Shown here: piece by piece, positions 57,705 through 64,000 of the stretch
Numbering within the stretch: the first letter of the stretch is position 1
Layout of the letters: each line of letters starts with the position of its first letter
Assembly: GCF_003610235.1 (NCBI RefSeq)
Contig: NZ_RAPR01000001.1
Location: forward strand, 1,426,001 to 1,490,000
Source of the DNA: Catellatospora citrea
GTDB taxonomy: Bacteria; Actinomycetota; Actinomycetes; Mycobacteriales; Micromonosporaceae
DNA length: 64,000 nucleotides
Reading direction: 5' to 3'
The notes under the pieces: model-generated
The model's database searches: none
What the model saw: the letters and a program-made list of their open reading frames with translations, nothing else
What the model was told of the DNA's origin: nothing
Position numbers and translations under genes: made by a program

Positions 57705-57733
57705 GTCCAGCCTGCGCTTCGCTCCGGCTGGAC
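57705..57733 (-). terminator. Weak hairpin after the DUF151 gene
   Basis: GTCCAGCC (57705-57712) pairs with GGCTGGAC (57726-57733) over a 13-nt loop, 29 bp past the DUF151 stop on the minus strand. The loop is large, so this is tentative. Confidence 0.4.
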
Positions 57734-57761
57734 ACCGAGCGGCCGCTCCGACGGGCTCCTG

Positions 57762-58226
57762 TTACGAGGCGAAGTCCTCCGGCCGGACCTGCTCCAGGAA
57801 CTCCCGGAACTTCTCGACCTCGTCCTCCTGCTCGTCCGGGATGATGATCCCGGCCTCGTCGAGGACCTTCTCGGCACAGCGCACCGGGGCGCCCACGCGC
57901 AGCGCCAGGGCGATCGCGTCACTGGGCCGCGCGGACACCCGCACCGAGTCGCCGATGAGCAGATCGGCGTAGAAGATGCTGTCCTTCAGTTCGACGATCT
58001 CCACGGCCTTCAGCGGCGCCGACAGCGCCTGCAGCAGGTCCCGGAGAAGATCATGGGTGAGCGGCCGGGCCGGCTTGACCCCCTGCTGCTCGTAGGCGAT
58101 CGCCGTCGCCTCCACCGCGCCGATCCAGATCGGCAGGTAGCGGTCCCCCTCCACCTCACGCAGCAGGACGATCGGCTGGTTGGTGGGCAGTTCGACCCTT
58201 ACCCCGATCACGCTCAGCTCGCGCAC
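57762..58226 (-). CDS. Bifunctional nuclease family protein (DUF151)
   Basis: 154 residues from GTG 58226. The family core is complete: MRELSVIGVRVELPTNQPIVLLREVEG, LPIWIGAVEATAIAYEQQGVKPARPLTHDLL, VEIVELKDSIFYADLLI and RPSDAIALALRVGAPV. The structure is known from Thermotoga and a plant homologue has nuclease activity; the bacterial role is unsettled. It is the Rv1829 counterpart in the conserved garA neighbourhood. Confidence 0.93.
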   Translation of the reverse strand: MRELSVIGVRVELPTNQPIVLLREVEGDRYLPIWIGAVEATAIAYEQQGVKPARPLTHDLLRDLLQALSAPLKAVEIVELKDSIFYADLLIGDSVRVSARPSDAIALALRVGAPVRCAEKVLDEAGIIIPDEQEDEVEKFREFLEQVRPEDFAS

Positions 58227-58362
58227 CGTCTCGCCTCCGTCGCGTCTGCCTGGGGCCGGTGTCGGCCGGGCCCGCCTGGCGGCGAACCGTGCGACACTGC
58301 CTCTCAGCCTCTTCTACTGCACGCTACACGCCCACGTGCACCCTCGGCTCGTACGACCGCCG

Positions 58363-59100
58363 TCAGCCGCCGAGCGCGTCGTTGAGCCCGGAACGCAGCA
58401 GCGCCACGTGCAGGCGCTGCGACAGAACGGTCAGCTCACGCATGGTCTCGGCCGCCCGCGCGCGGGCCGTGGGGTCCTGCTGGCGCATCAGCGGGGCCAC
58501 CAGCTGGGCGTAGAGCCCGGCCTCCCGGTCCGCGGCGACCCGGTACGCACGCAGGTGCCGGGGCTCGACGCCGTACTCGGCGAGCTGCCCGGCCACCTCG
58601 GCGACCGCCAGGGCGTCGCCGTCGAACCACTCCCCCGCCCGGGCGGTGACCAGCCCGTGCCGCTCCAGGTCGGCCAGCAGCGCCTCGGTGATCCCGGCGC
58701 GGTGGCACAGCTCCTGGCGCCGCAGACGCTCGTCGACGGGCTCCGCCACGGCCTCGGGCCGGTGGTCGTCGCCGACCGCGACCAGGGTCGGGCGCACCTG
58801 GGTCAGATGGGCGCCTTCGGACAACTGCTCGCGGATGACGCGCAGGGGCAGATACTGGTCACGCTGCGCGGCAAGGATGAATCGCAGCCGCGCCACATCC
58901 TCGCGGCTGTATTTGCGGTAGCCGGACGACGTCCGCTGCGGCTCCACCAGACCCTCCGTCTCGAGGAACCGCAACTTCGAGATGGTGATGTCCGGAAAGT
59001 CGGAGCGCAGCAGCCCGAGCACCTCGCCGATGCTCATCAGCGCCTGTGCCCGCGCCGCCCCGCCCCCGCCGCCGGCCGACGCCGGCACCGCTGCTGTCAT
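58363..59100 (-). CDS. ftsR: MerR-family regulator FtsR
   Basis: 245 residues from ATG 59100, overlapping garA by 4 nt (ATGA). A Gly/Ala lead precedes the MerR HTH at ~22-90 (MSIGEVLGLLRSDFPDITISKLRFLETEGLVEPQRTSSGYRKYSREDVARLRFILAAQRDQYLPLRVIREQL). The C-terminal half is helical with an LCHRAGIT segment. It corresponds to Rv1828/FtsR, which in corynebacteria activates ftsZ transcription. Gene order garA-ftsR-DUF151-merR is the same as in mycobacteria. Confidence 0.92.
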   Translation of the reverse strand: MTAAVPASAGGGGGAARAQALMSIGEVLGLLRSDFPDITISKLRFLETEGLVEPQRTSSGYRKYSREDVARLRFILAAQRDQYLPLRVIREQLSEGAHLTQVRPTLVAVGDDHRPEAVAEPVDERLRRQELCHRAGITEALLADLERHGLVTARAGEWFDGDALAVAEVAGQLAEYGVEPRHLRAYRVAADREAGLYAQLVAPLMRQQDPTARARAAETMRELTVLSQRLHVALLRSGLNDALGG

Positions 59101-59537
59101 GCCTCCTCGGCGCGCGGGCCGGCCACGTACAGCAGGCGGAACTTGCCGACCTGCACCTCGTCGCCGTTGTTGAGCGTGGCCGACTCAACCCGCTCCCGGT
59201 TGACGTACGTGCCGTTGAGGCTGCCCACGTCGCGCACGGTGAACGTGGACCCGTCCCGGTGGAACTCGGCGTGCCGGCGCGAGACCGTCACGTCGTCGAG
59301 GAAGATGTCGCTGTCGGGGTGACGGCCACTGGTCGTCACGTCGTGGTCGAGCAGGAAGCGGGCGCCCGCGTTCGGGCCACGACGCACCACCAGCAGGGCC
59401 ATGCCCGGCGGCAGCTGTCCCGAGACCCGCCCCGGGACTACGTCAGACTCCGGCCCTTCCAGCGCCTCCTCCAGGGAGCCGAGGTGCAGGGTCGACGTGA
59501 CGTCGAGCTGGGGGAACTCGTCGTCTGGTCGCGTCAT
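59097..59537 (-). CDS. garA: GarA, FHA-domain regulator of central metabolism
   Basis: 146 residues from ATG 59537. The FHA domain (~50-135) has GARFLLDHDVTTSGRHPDSDIFLDDVTVSRRHAEF and VRDVGSLNGTYVNRERV, with the phosphothreonine-binding GR, SRRH and NG residues. GarA controls 2-oxoglutarate dehydrogenase and glutamate metabolism, and is switched off when its N-terminal ETTS motif is phosphorylated by PknB or PknG. Here that site reads DVTSTLHLG, with Val in place of the first Thr. Confidence 0.93.
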   Translation of the reverse strand: MTRPDDEFPQLDVTSTLHLGSLEEALEGPESDVVPGRVSGQLPPGMALLVVRRGPNAGARFLLDHDVTTSGRHPDSDIFLDDVTVSRRHAEFHRDGSTFTVRDVGSLNGTYVNRERVESATLNNGDEVQVGKFRLLYVAGPRAEEA

Positions 59538-59703
59538 CGGACCACCTCACGGTCATATCGGCCACGTATCCGTGGAACTGCTATGGGCACCGGGTAGGGC
59601 GTTACTCGACGTCAGCGGCGAGCTTAGGGAGCGAGCCTAGCGACCCTGGAAATGAAGGGTCAACCGGACTCGCTGGTCCCGATTCACGCCCCTGAATGAA
59701 GGT

Positions 59704-60081
59704 TCAGCTCTGGGTCAGCTCACGGTACGCTGCCGCGTCGAGAAGCGCATCCAGCGCGGACGGATCGGCGATCTCGATTTCGACGAGCCAGCCCTCGCCG
59801 TAGGGGTCGGTGTTGATGAGGTCCGGTGAGTCGACGAGGGTCTCGTTGCGGGCGGTCACCGTGCCGCTGAGCGGGGCGTAGATCTCCGACACGCTCTTGG
59901 TGGACTCGACCTCGCCGAAGGACTCGCCCGCCGCCACGACCTGGCCGGTCTCCGGCAGCTGCACGTACACGATGTCGCCCAGCGCGTCCTGCGCGAAGTG
60001 GGTGATACCGACCCGGACCGACCCGCCCTTCGTGGTGACCCACTCGTGCTCGGCGGTGTACTTCAGGTCCTCAGGAATCAC
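59704..60081 (-). CDS. gcvH: Glycine cleavage system H protein
   Basis: 125 residues from ATG 60081. Full H-protein sequence: MIPEDLKYTAEHEWV, ITHFAQDALGDIVYVQLPETG, and the lipoyl-Lys site ESTKSVSEIYAPLSGTV (Lys ~65). It carries the aminomethyl group between the P, T and L proteins of glycine cleavage, whose genes are not in this window. It lies between the DUF881 gene and garA, as in mycobacteria. Confidence 0.97.
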   Translation of the reverse strand: MIPEDLKYTAEHEWVTTKGGSVRVGITHFAQDALGDIVYVQLPETGQVVAAGESFGEVESTKSVSEIYAPLSGTVTARNETLVDSPDLINTDPYGEGWLVEIEIADPSALDALLDAAAYRELTQS

Positions 60082-60125
60082 GGTCGTGCCCTTTCGCTCC
60101 AGGCCGTCGTGTGGCCTAATGCCCG

Positions 60126-61136
60126 TCAGGAGACGGGCTTCGCGTACTCCAGGTTCGGCGTGCCCCGCACCGCGGTGATGTCGACCGGATGCGGATCACT
60201 GACGATCACGTTACCGCCGTCGCCTCGCACATCGTCAACCACCCCGCCGCGGAACTCCATGGCCTTGTCCAGGTCTTCCGGGCCGATCGCGGTCACCGTG
60301 TACGGCCCGGTCAGGCGTACGCCGTCGACTTCGATGCCGCCGCCGCCCACGTCGACGAAGTGGGTCGACGCGATCACCCGCACCGAACCGCCGTTCCCGT
60401 CGATCTGGATCGCCTCGGCCCCCGCCCCGCGCAGCTCCTGCACCGCGTTGAGCAGGTGGTTCGCGGTGATCGGCCCGGAGCCGTCGGACAGACGCAGCGT
60501 GATGCCCGTGCCCTGGGCCTTGAGCGTGCCCGCCAGGATGCCGATGTCGTCGGCGCGCTCCTGGGCCTCCTTGAGGACCTGCTCCCGGCTGGACGCGCCC
60601 GAGTTGAGCTCGCGGCGGGTCGCCTCGAGCTCGGCGATGTCCTGGCGCAGCCGGTCCGCGCGCGAGTCGAGGTCGGCGAGGATGACGTAGAGGTCCTCCT
60701 CGCGCAGCGAGTTGTAGCCCTCGTCGGCCGAGTTGCTCTTGAGCTGGACGGCCAGGGTGAAGCCGAGCAGCACCAGCAGCACACCGATCAGGGCGCCCGC
60801 GCCACTGATCCGCTTGCGCACGCCGTCGCTCGGGGCGTCCGCGTCCGGCTCGGACCGCTCGGCGGCAGCCGGGTCACCCGATCCCGCGGAGCCGGCCTCG
60901 GCCGCCGCGGTGTCGGAGATCTCCGCCGCCGGGGATTCGTCGACCACGGCCTTGTCCGCCGCGGGCTTGGCGCTCGGGGACCGGCCCGTCGAGGGCTTGG
61001 CGCCCGGCGACCTGGCCGCCGAGGTCCCGGTGTCCGGGGTCTCGGCCGCGAAAGTGTCGCCGGCCGCGCCCGCCAGGGGCACGGTCGGCTCTTCGCCCGG
61101 CCCGGGGCCGATCGGCTGAGTCTTCTCGTCGCTCAC
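60126..61136 (-). CDS. DUF881 family membrane-anchored protein
   Basis: 336 residues from GTG 61136. The first ~110 residues are a low-complexity acidic/Pro/Ala cytoplasmic tail, followed by one membrane helix (GALIGVLLVLLGFTLAVQL), a coiled coil (REEDLYVILADLDSRADRLRQDIAELEATRREL) and the DUF881 domain (GTGITLRLSDGSGPITANHLLNAVQELRGAGAEAIQIDG... VRLTGPYTVTAIGPEDL). It is the Rv1825-type member next to gcvH. The cytoplasmic tail is longer than usual. The role is unknown; an envelope or division link is suggested by the locus. Confidence 0.92.
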   Translation of the reverse strand: MSDEKTQPIGPGPGEEPTVPLAGAAGDTFAAETPDTGTSAARSPGAKPSTGRSPSAKPAADKAVVDESPAAEISDTAAAEAGSAGSGDPAAAERSEPDADAPSDGVRKRISGAGALIGVLLVLLGFTLAVQLKSNSADEGYNSLREEDLYVILADLDSRADRLRQDIAELEATRRELNSGASSREQVLKEAQERADDIGILAGTLKAQGTGITLRLSDGSGPITANHLLNAVQELRGAGAEAIQIDGNGGSVRVIASTHFVDVGGGGIEVDGVRLTGPYTVTAIGPEDLDKAMEFRGGVVDDVRGDGGNVIVSDPHPVDITAVRGTPNLEYAKPVS

Positions 61137-61144
61137 CGCTGCAC

Positions 61145-61477
61145 CTACGCCTTGAACAGCCGGCGCCGGATCGCCGCCACGTTGCCGAAGATCCGCACGC
61201 CGAGCACGACGACCACACCCGTGGACAGCTGGACGCCCACCCCCAGCTTGTCACCGAGGTACACGATGAAGCCCGCGACCAGGACGTTGGAGATGAACGA
61301 GATCACGAACTGCTTGTCGTCGAAGATCCCGTCGAGCTTCGCGCGCACACCGCCGAAGACCGCGTCCAGCGCGGCCACGACGGCGATCGGCAGGTAGGGC
61401 TGCAGCGCGTCCGGGACGGTGGGGTTGAGCACGACGCCCAGCACCACTCCGGCGATCAACGCCAGTACTGCGATCAC
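61145..61477 (-). CDS. sbp: Small basic protein (DUF1290, Sbp)
   Basis: 110 residues from GTG 61477, overlapping the upstream DUF881 stop (GTGA). Three helices are visible: VIAVLALIAGVVLGVVL, IAVVAALDAVFGGVRAKL and FVISFISNVLVAGFIVYLGDKLGVGVQLSTGVVVVLGVRIFGN. It matches the Sbp family found between two DUF881 genes in actinobacteria (Rv1824) and near division genes in Bacillus. Integral membrane; function unknown. Confidence 0.93.
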   Translation of the reverse strand: MIAVLALIAGVVLGVVLNPTVPDALQPYLPIAVVAALDAVFGGVRAKLDGIFDDKQFVISFISNVLVAGFIVYLGDKLGVGVQLSTGVVVVLGVRIFGNVAAIRRRLFKA

Positions 61478-62385
61478 TTGCCACCTCCCGAGGGCGAGGT
61501 TGAGGGTGTCGGTGTGCCGGCGGGCGACGGCTGCGGCACGTGGGCGAACTGCAGCCGCGGCATCACCGCCGCCGGCAGCTCCAGGTCGTTCTTCTCGTCG
61601 ACGTCGAAGCCGAGCTCCAGATTTTTGTCGTCGCGCAGCTTGCGGTAGGTGTCCGCCGTCCCGGTGTCGTTGAACCTGTCCGCCATGTCGGACGGCCCGA
61701 TCGCGGCCACCTGGTACGGCCCGATGATGTGCGCGTTGCCGATCAGGATCGCCGAACCGGCGGTGCGGATCGGCGTCACCGAGGTCAGCCGGCGGCCGTT
61801 GACCGAGATCGCCTCGGCGCCGGACGCCCACAGCGCGTTCGTCACCAGCTGCAGGTCCAGGTCGAGGATCCGGGCCAGCCGCTCGGTGGCCGCGTTGGGC
61901 CCGTCGGCGAGGGTGACCACCACGCCGTCGCCGGAGACCTTGCGCAGCCCTGTCGCGGCCTCGAGCTCGCGCAGGCGGCCGATGGCGGTGTCGTCCAGCG
62001 CCTGCTCCCGCAGCCCGTTCACCTCGTCCTGCAGGGTCTCGGCCTGCTGGTCGAGCTTGTCGGTGTCCGCGGTGCGCCGGTTGATGTCCTTGATCAGTTC
62101 GGTGCGGGTGGTGGCGCGGGCCGGCGCCCGGGCGATCACCTGCAGGTAGGCCACCGCCAGCAGCACGCCGATGACCGCGCAGACGACCACGGTGAACCCG
62201 CGACGCGTCCACCGCGTCGCCGACGGCAGCGGGCCGCGCTCGCGGCGGGCGCGGGCGGCATCGGTGTATCCGCCGTCGAGCGGATCCTGGAACAGGTCGG
62301 TCAGCATGTCCGTCTGCCACACCCGCTGCCCCGACGGCGGCGTCGACACCGGCCGCTCCGGCTCCCGGTCGCGGCCGTCGCTCAT
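61474..62385 (-). CDS. DUF881 family membrane-anchored protein
   Basis: 303 residues from ATG 62385, overlapping the phosphatidyltransferase stop (ATGA). A cytoplasmic tail of ~65 residues precedes one helix (GFTVVVCAVIGVLLAVAYLQVIA), a coiled coil (DKLDQQAETLQDEVNGLREQAL) and the DUF881 domain (GDGVVVTLADGPN, LWASGAEAISVNGRRLTSVTPIRTAGSAILIGNAHIIGPYQVAAIG). The tail ends in Pro/Ser. It corresponds to Rv1823 and probably complexes with the other DUF881 protein and Sbp (inference). Confidence 0.92.
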   Translation of the reverse strand: MSDGRDREPERPVSTPPSGQRVWQTDMLTDLFQDPLDGGYTDAARARRERGPLPSATRWTRRGFTVVVCAVIGVLLAVAYLQVIARAPARATTRTELIKDINRRTADTDKLDQQAETLQDEVNGLREQALDDTAIGRLRELEAATGLRKVSGDGVVVTLADGPNAATERLARILDLDLQLVTNALWASGAEAISVNGRRLTSVTPIRTAGSAILIGNAHIIGPYQVAAIGPSDMADRFNDTGTADTYRKLRDDKNLELGFDVDEKNDLELPAAVMPRLQFAHVPQPSPAGTPTPSTSPSGGGK

Positions 62386-63074
62386 GCCGCCACCTCGCGG
62401 GAACGGCGCACCACGGCGGCGAACTGCACCAGGTAGAAGATGCCCGCGATCCAGTACAGGACGATGCCCCACCAGCACAGCGCCCAGCCGCTGGCGTACG
62501 CGATGTCGTGCACCGCGCCCGTCGGCACCGCCCAGGCCAGCAGCAGGACCGGGAAGCCCATCAGCAGGATGAACGTGGCCGTCTTGCCGAGGTAGTGCAC
62601 GGGCAGCGGGCCGTAGCCGAGCTTGCGCAGCACCGGGAAGGTGAGCATGAGCAGCACGTCGCGGGCCAGCAGCGCGACCGTGAACTGCCAGGGCACGATG
62701 TCGCGCACGGTGAACGCGAGCAGCGTGGCCAGGATGTAGAGGCGGTCGGCCGCCGGGTCCAGCAGCTCGCCGACGCGGCTCACCTGGCCCAGCCGGCGGG
62801 CGAGATAGCCGTCGATCCAGTCGGTGGTGCCGCCCAGGCCGAGCACGACCACGGCCCAGCCGACCTCGTCGGCGACCAGGAAGAGGTAGAGGAAGAGCGG
62901 CACGCCGAGCAGGCGGGCGAAACTGATCAGGTTGGGGATGGTGAGGACGCGGTCGCGCGATTGCGCGCGAGCATCGCCCAGCGGCTGCTGAGCCACCGAG
63001 GCCTCCCCTCCGCCGCCGGCCACAAAAGCGACAGCCGGCACAGGCCGGCCGTATTCACCCGAATCTTCGGACAT
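62382..63074 (-). CDS. CDP-alcohol phosphatidyltransferase (PgsA-like)
   Basis: 230 residues from ATG 63074. The family signature is exact: DWIDGYLARRLGQVSRVGELLDPAAD (in two pieces DG-x2-AR-x8-G-x3-D-x3-D), with catalytic Asp residues, and it is followed by membrane helices (FTVALLARDVLLMLTFPVL, ILYWIAGIFYLVQF). It makes phosphatidylglycerol phosphate or a related lipid from CDP-diacylglycerol and corresponds to Rv1822/PgsA2. It is the first gene of the eight-gene garA-region cluster in this window. Confidence 0.93.
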   Translation of the reverse strand: MSEDSGEYGRPVPAVAFVAGGGGEASVAQQPLGDARAQSRDRVLTIPNLISFARLLGVPLFLYLFLVADEVGWAVVVLGLGGTTDWIDGYLARRLGQVSRVGELLDPAADRLYILATLLAFTVRDIVPWQFTVALLARDVLLMLTFPVLRKLGYGPLPVHYLGKTATFILLMGFPVLLLAWAVPTGAVHDIAYASGWALCWWGIVLYWIAGIFYLVQFAAVVRRSREVAA

Positions 63075-63159
63075 GATCCGCCGATTCACGACCCCCAGTT
63101 GTACCACGTTGCCGCGGGCGGCTGCCGACACGGCCGCAGGCGTCGGCGACGGTGCGAGG

Positions 63160-63195
63160 AAAGGGCGCACCCGCAGTACGGGTACGCCCTTTTTG
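63160..63195 (-). terminator. Hairpin terminator of the SGNH-CBM2 gene
   Basis: AAAGGGCG-ACCCG pairs with CGGGT-CGCCCTTT (63160-63193) over a 5-nt loop, 12 bp past the stop codon of the secreted hydrolase. T-rich on both sides. Confidence 0.7.
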
Positions 63196-63205
63196 TCCCT
63201 TTTTA

Positions 63206-64000
63206 TCAGAGCGCGGTGCAGACCGGCACCGGGGTGCCGTTGGTGCCCTGGTAACTGGCGAGGAAGCCGGTCGCCGTGCCCGCACCGGGCGACAGCAGGC
63301 CGTTCCAGCTCACGTTGAGCGCGGTCACGGTCGAGCCGGTCTGGGTGTACTGCCCGTTCCAGCTCTGCGAGATCACCTGGCCGTTCGGGAAGGTGAACCG
63401 CACCGACCAGCCGCTGATCGGCACCGTGCCGTTGTTGGCCACCCGCAGCTCACCCTGGAAGCCGCCCGGCCACTGCCCGATGATCACGTACGTCACCGAG
63501 CAGGACTTGCCCGCGCCGCCCGTCGGAGACGGCGACGGCGGACGCGACGGGCTCGGCGACACCGACGGCGGGGCCGACGGGCTCGGCGAGGCCGAGGGGG
63601 ATGCCGAGGCCGACGGGGACGGCGGGTTCGACGGCGTCACGCCGCTGAGCGCCGCGGTCAGCGCCGGGTACCAGCGGTCCGACATCTTCTGGTCGCCGGC
63701 CGCGTTGGGGTGCACGCCGTCGTAGGTGTCGGTGGCCGTGTTGAAACCGGTCCACTGGTCGACGACGGTGATCGGCGACTGCGCGGTGGTCTTGCCCGCC
63801 GCCCAGGACGGGATGGCGTTGTTGAACGACACCACCCGCGCCGCACACTCGGTGCAGCTGGACGGGTTCATCGGAATGATCTTCGCCACCAGGATCCTCA
63901 TGGCCGGGTTGCTGGCCCGCATCTGGTCGACCAGCTTGCTGAAGGCCGTCAGGATCTGCGTGTTGGGCAGGTTGGACCACACGTCGTTGGTGCCGAAGTG
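63206..64000 (-). CDS. Secreted SGNH/GDSL hydrolase with C-terminal CBM2, 3' part
   Basis: The gene runs off the right edge; 264 residues are visible. At the edge GTND is the SGNH block III (oxyanion Asn), and GVHPNAAGDQKM carries the catalytic Asp and His of block V. A long Ser/Pro linker (SPSASASPSASPSPS...) connects to a CBM2 domain (CSVTYVIIGQWPGGFQGELRVANNGTVPISGWSVRFTFPNGQVISQSWNGQYTQTGSTVTALNVSWNGLLSPGAGTATGFLASY in pieces) with the usual terminal Cys pair and surface Trp residues. It is an extracellular esterase or lipase targeted to plant or chitin polysaccharide. The signal peptide is outside the window. Confidence 0.88.
   Translation of the reverse strand, partial: HFGTNDVWSNLPNTQILTAFSKLVDQMRASNPAMRILVAKIIPMNPSSCTECAARVVSFNNAIPSWAAGKTTAQSPITVVDQWTGFNTATDTYDGVHPNAAGDQKMSDRWYPALTAALSGVTPSNPPSPSASASPSASPSPSAPPSVSPSPSRPPSPSPTGGAGKSCSVTYVIIGQWPGGFQGELRVANNGTVPISGWSVRFTFPNGQVISQSWNGQYTQTGSTVTALNVSWNGLLSPGAGTATGFLASYQGTNGTPVPVCTAL

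Overview
The window is chromosomal DNA of a very GC-rich, GTG-using actinobacterium. The mycobacterial-type gene order pgsA-like / DUF881 / small basic protein / DUF881 / gcvH / garA / ftsR / DUF151 / merR at 57-63 kb, a Huc-type group 2a [NiFe]-hydrogenase operon, and many secreted CBM13/CBM2 enzymes fit a soil filamentous actinomycete, probably Micromonosporaceae (the family is inference). No tRNA, rRNA, CRISPR array or replication origin was seen.

Layout. 1-8 kb: the start of an RHS-type secreted protein running off the left edge, a membrane-anchored BMP-like protein, a divergent pair of a B12-domain MerR regulator and a photolyase, an alpha/beta hydrolase, two small stress-type proteins (GlsB and PRC-barrel), and single genes (SRPBCC, MOSC, HAD). 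8.4-14.4 kb: hypF, then a TetR regulator divergent from a short DrrC-like UvrA homologue. 14.4-21.5 kb: a membrane FtsH-like AAA/M41 protease coupled to a lipoprotein, then metH under an SAH riboswitch. 21.7-28.3 kb: an NmrA/TetR divergent pair with twin operators, a secreted HELGH metalloprotease, and MarR plus an MFS exporter. 28.4-38.7 kb: a glucan-use cluster on the minus strand (LacI; GH30-CBM13 and a CBM13-beta-helix protein with overlapping ends; an ABC sugar importer; GH1 beta-glucosidase). 39-40.5 kb: DsbA-like and VKOR disulfide genes.

40.6-54.4 kb is the most distinctive part: a minus-strand Huc-type hydrogenase operon whose genes mostly overlap by 4 nt (SIS-like, HypC-like, SIS, small subunit, large subunit, NifU-like, DUF5947, DUF6084, a 476-aa unknown, maturation protease, DUF6893 peptide), followed by an F420-type oxidoreductase and hypA, hypC, hypD, hypE. 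hypF lies 30 kb away on the other strand and no hypB is seen. The operon carries several insertions: a tnpB-only transposon between the NifU-like and DUF5947 genes, two palindromic repeats inside coding sequence in frame, and a hairpin repeat before hypA.

54.5-64 kb: a SanA/YdcF-like protein, an SDR, a PAP2 phosphatase, the conserved garA/ftsR block, and at the right edge the 3' part of a secreted SGNH hydrolase with CBM2.

Three dispersed repeat families run through the window: A (paired GAAGG-N3-CCTTC palindromes at 10.74, 25.2 and 46.0 kb), B (exactly 75 bp with 21-bp terminal inverted repeats at 5.3, 21.6 and 38.8 kb) and C (a nested hairpin with AGATCGCCGTTTC arms at 40.5 and 43.6 kb). 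The best candidates for something undescribed are these repeats, especially their in-frame spread into hydrogenase accessory genes, and the transposon-interrupted hydrogenase operon.
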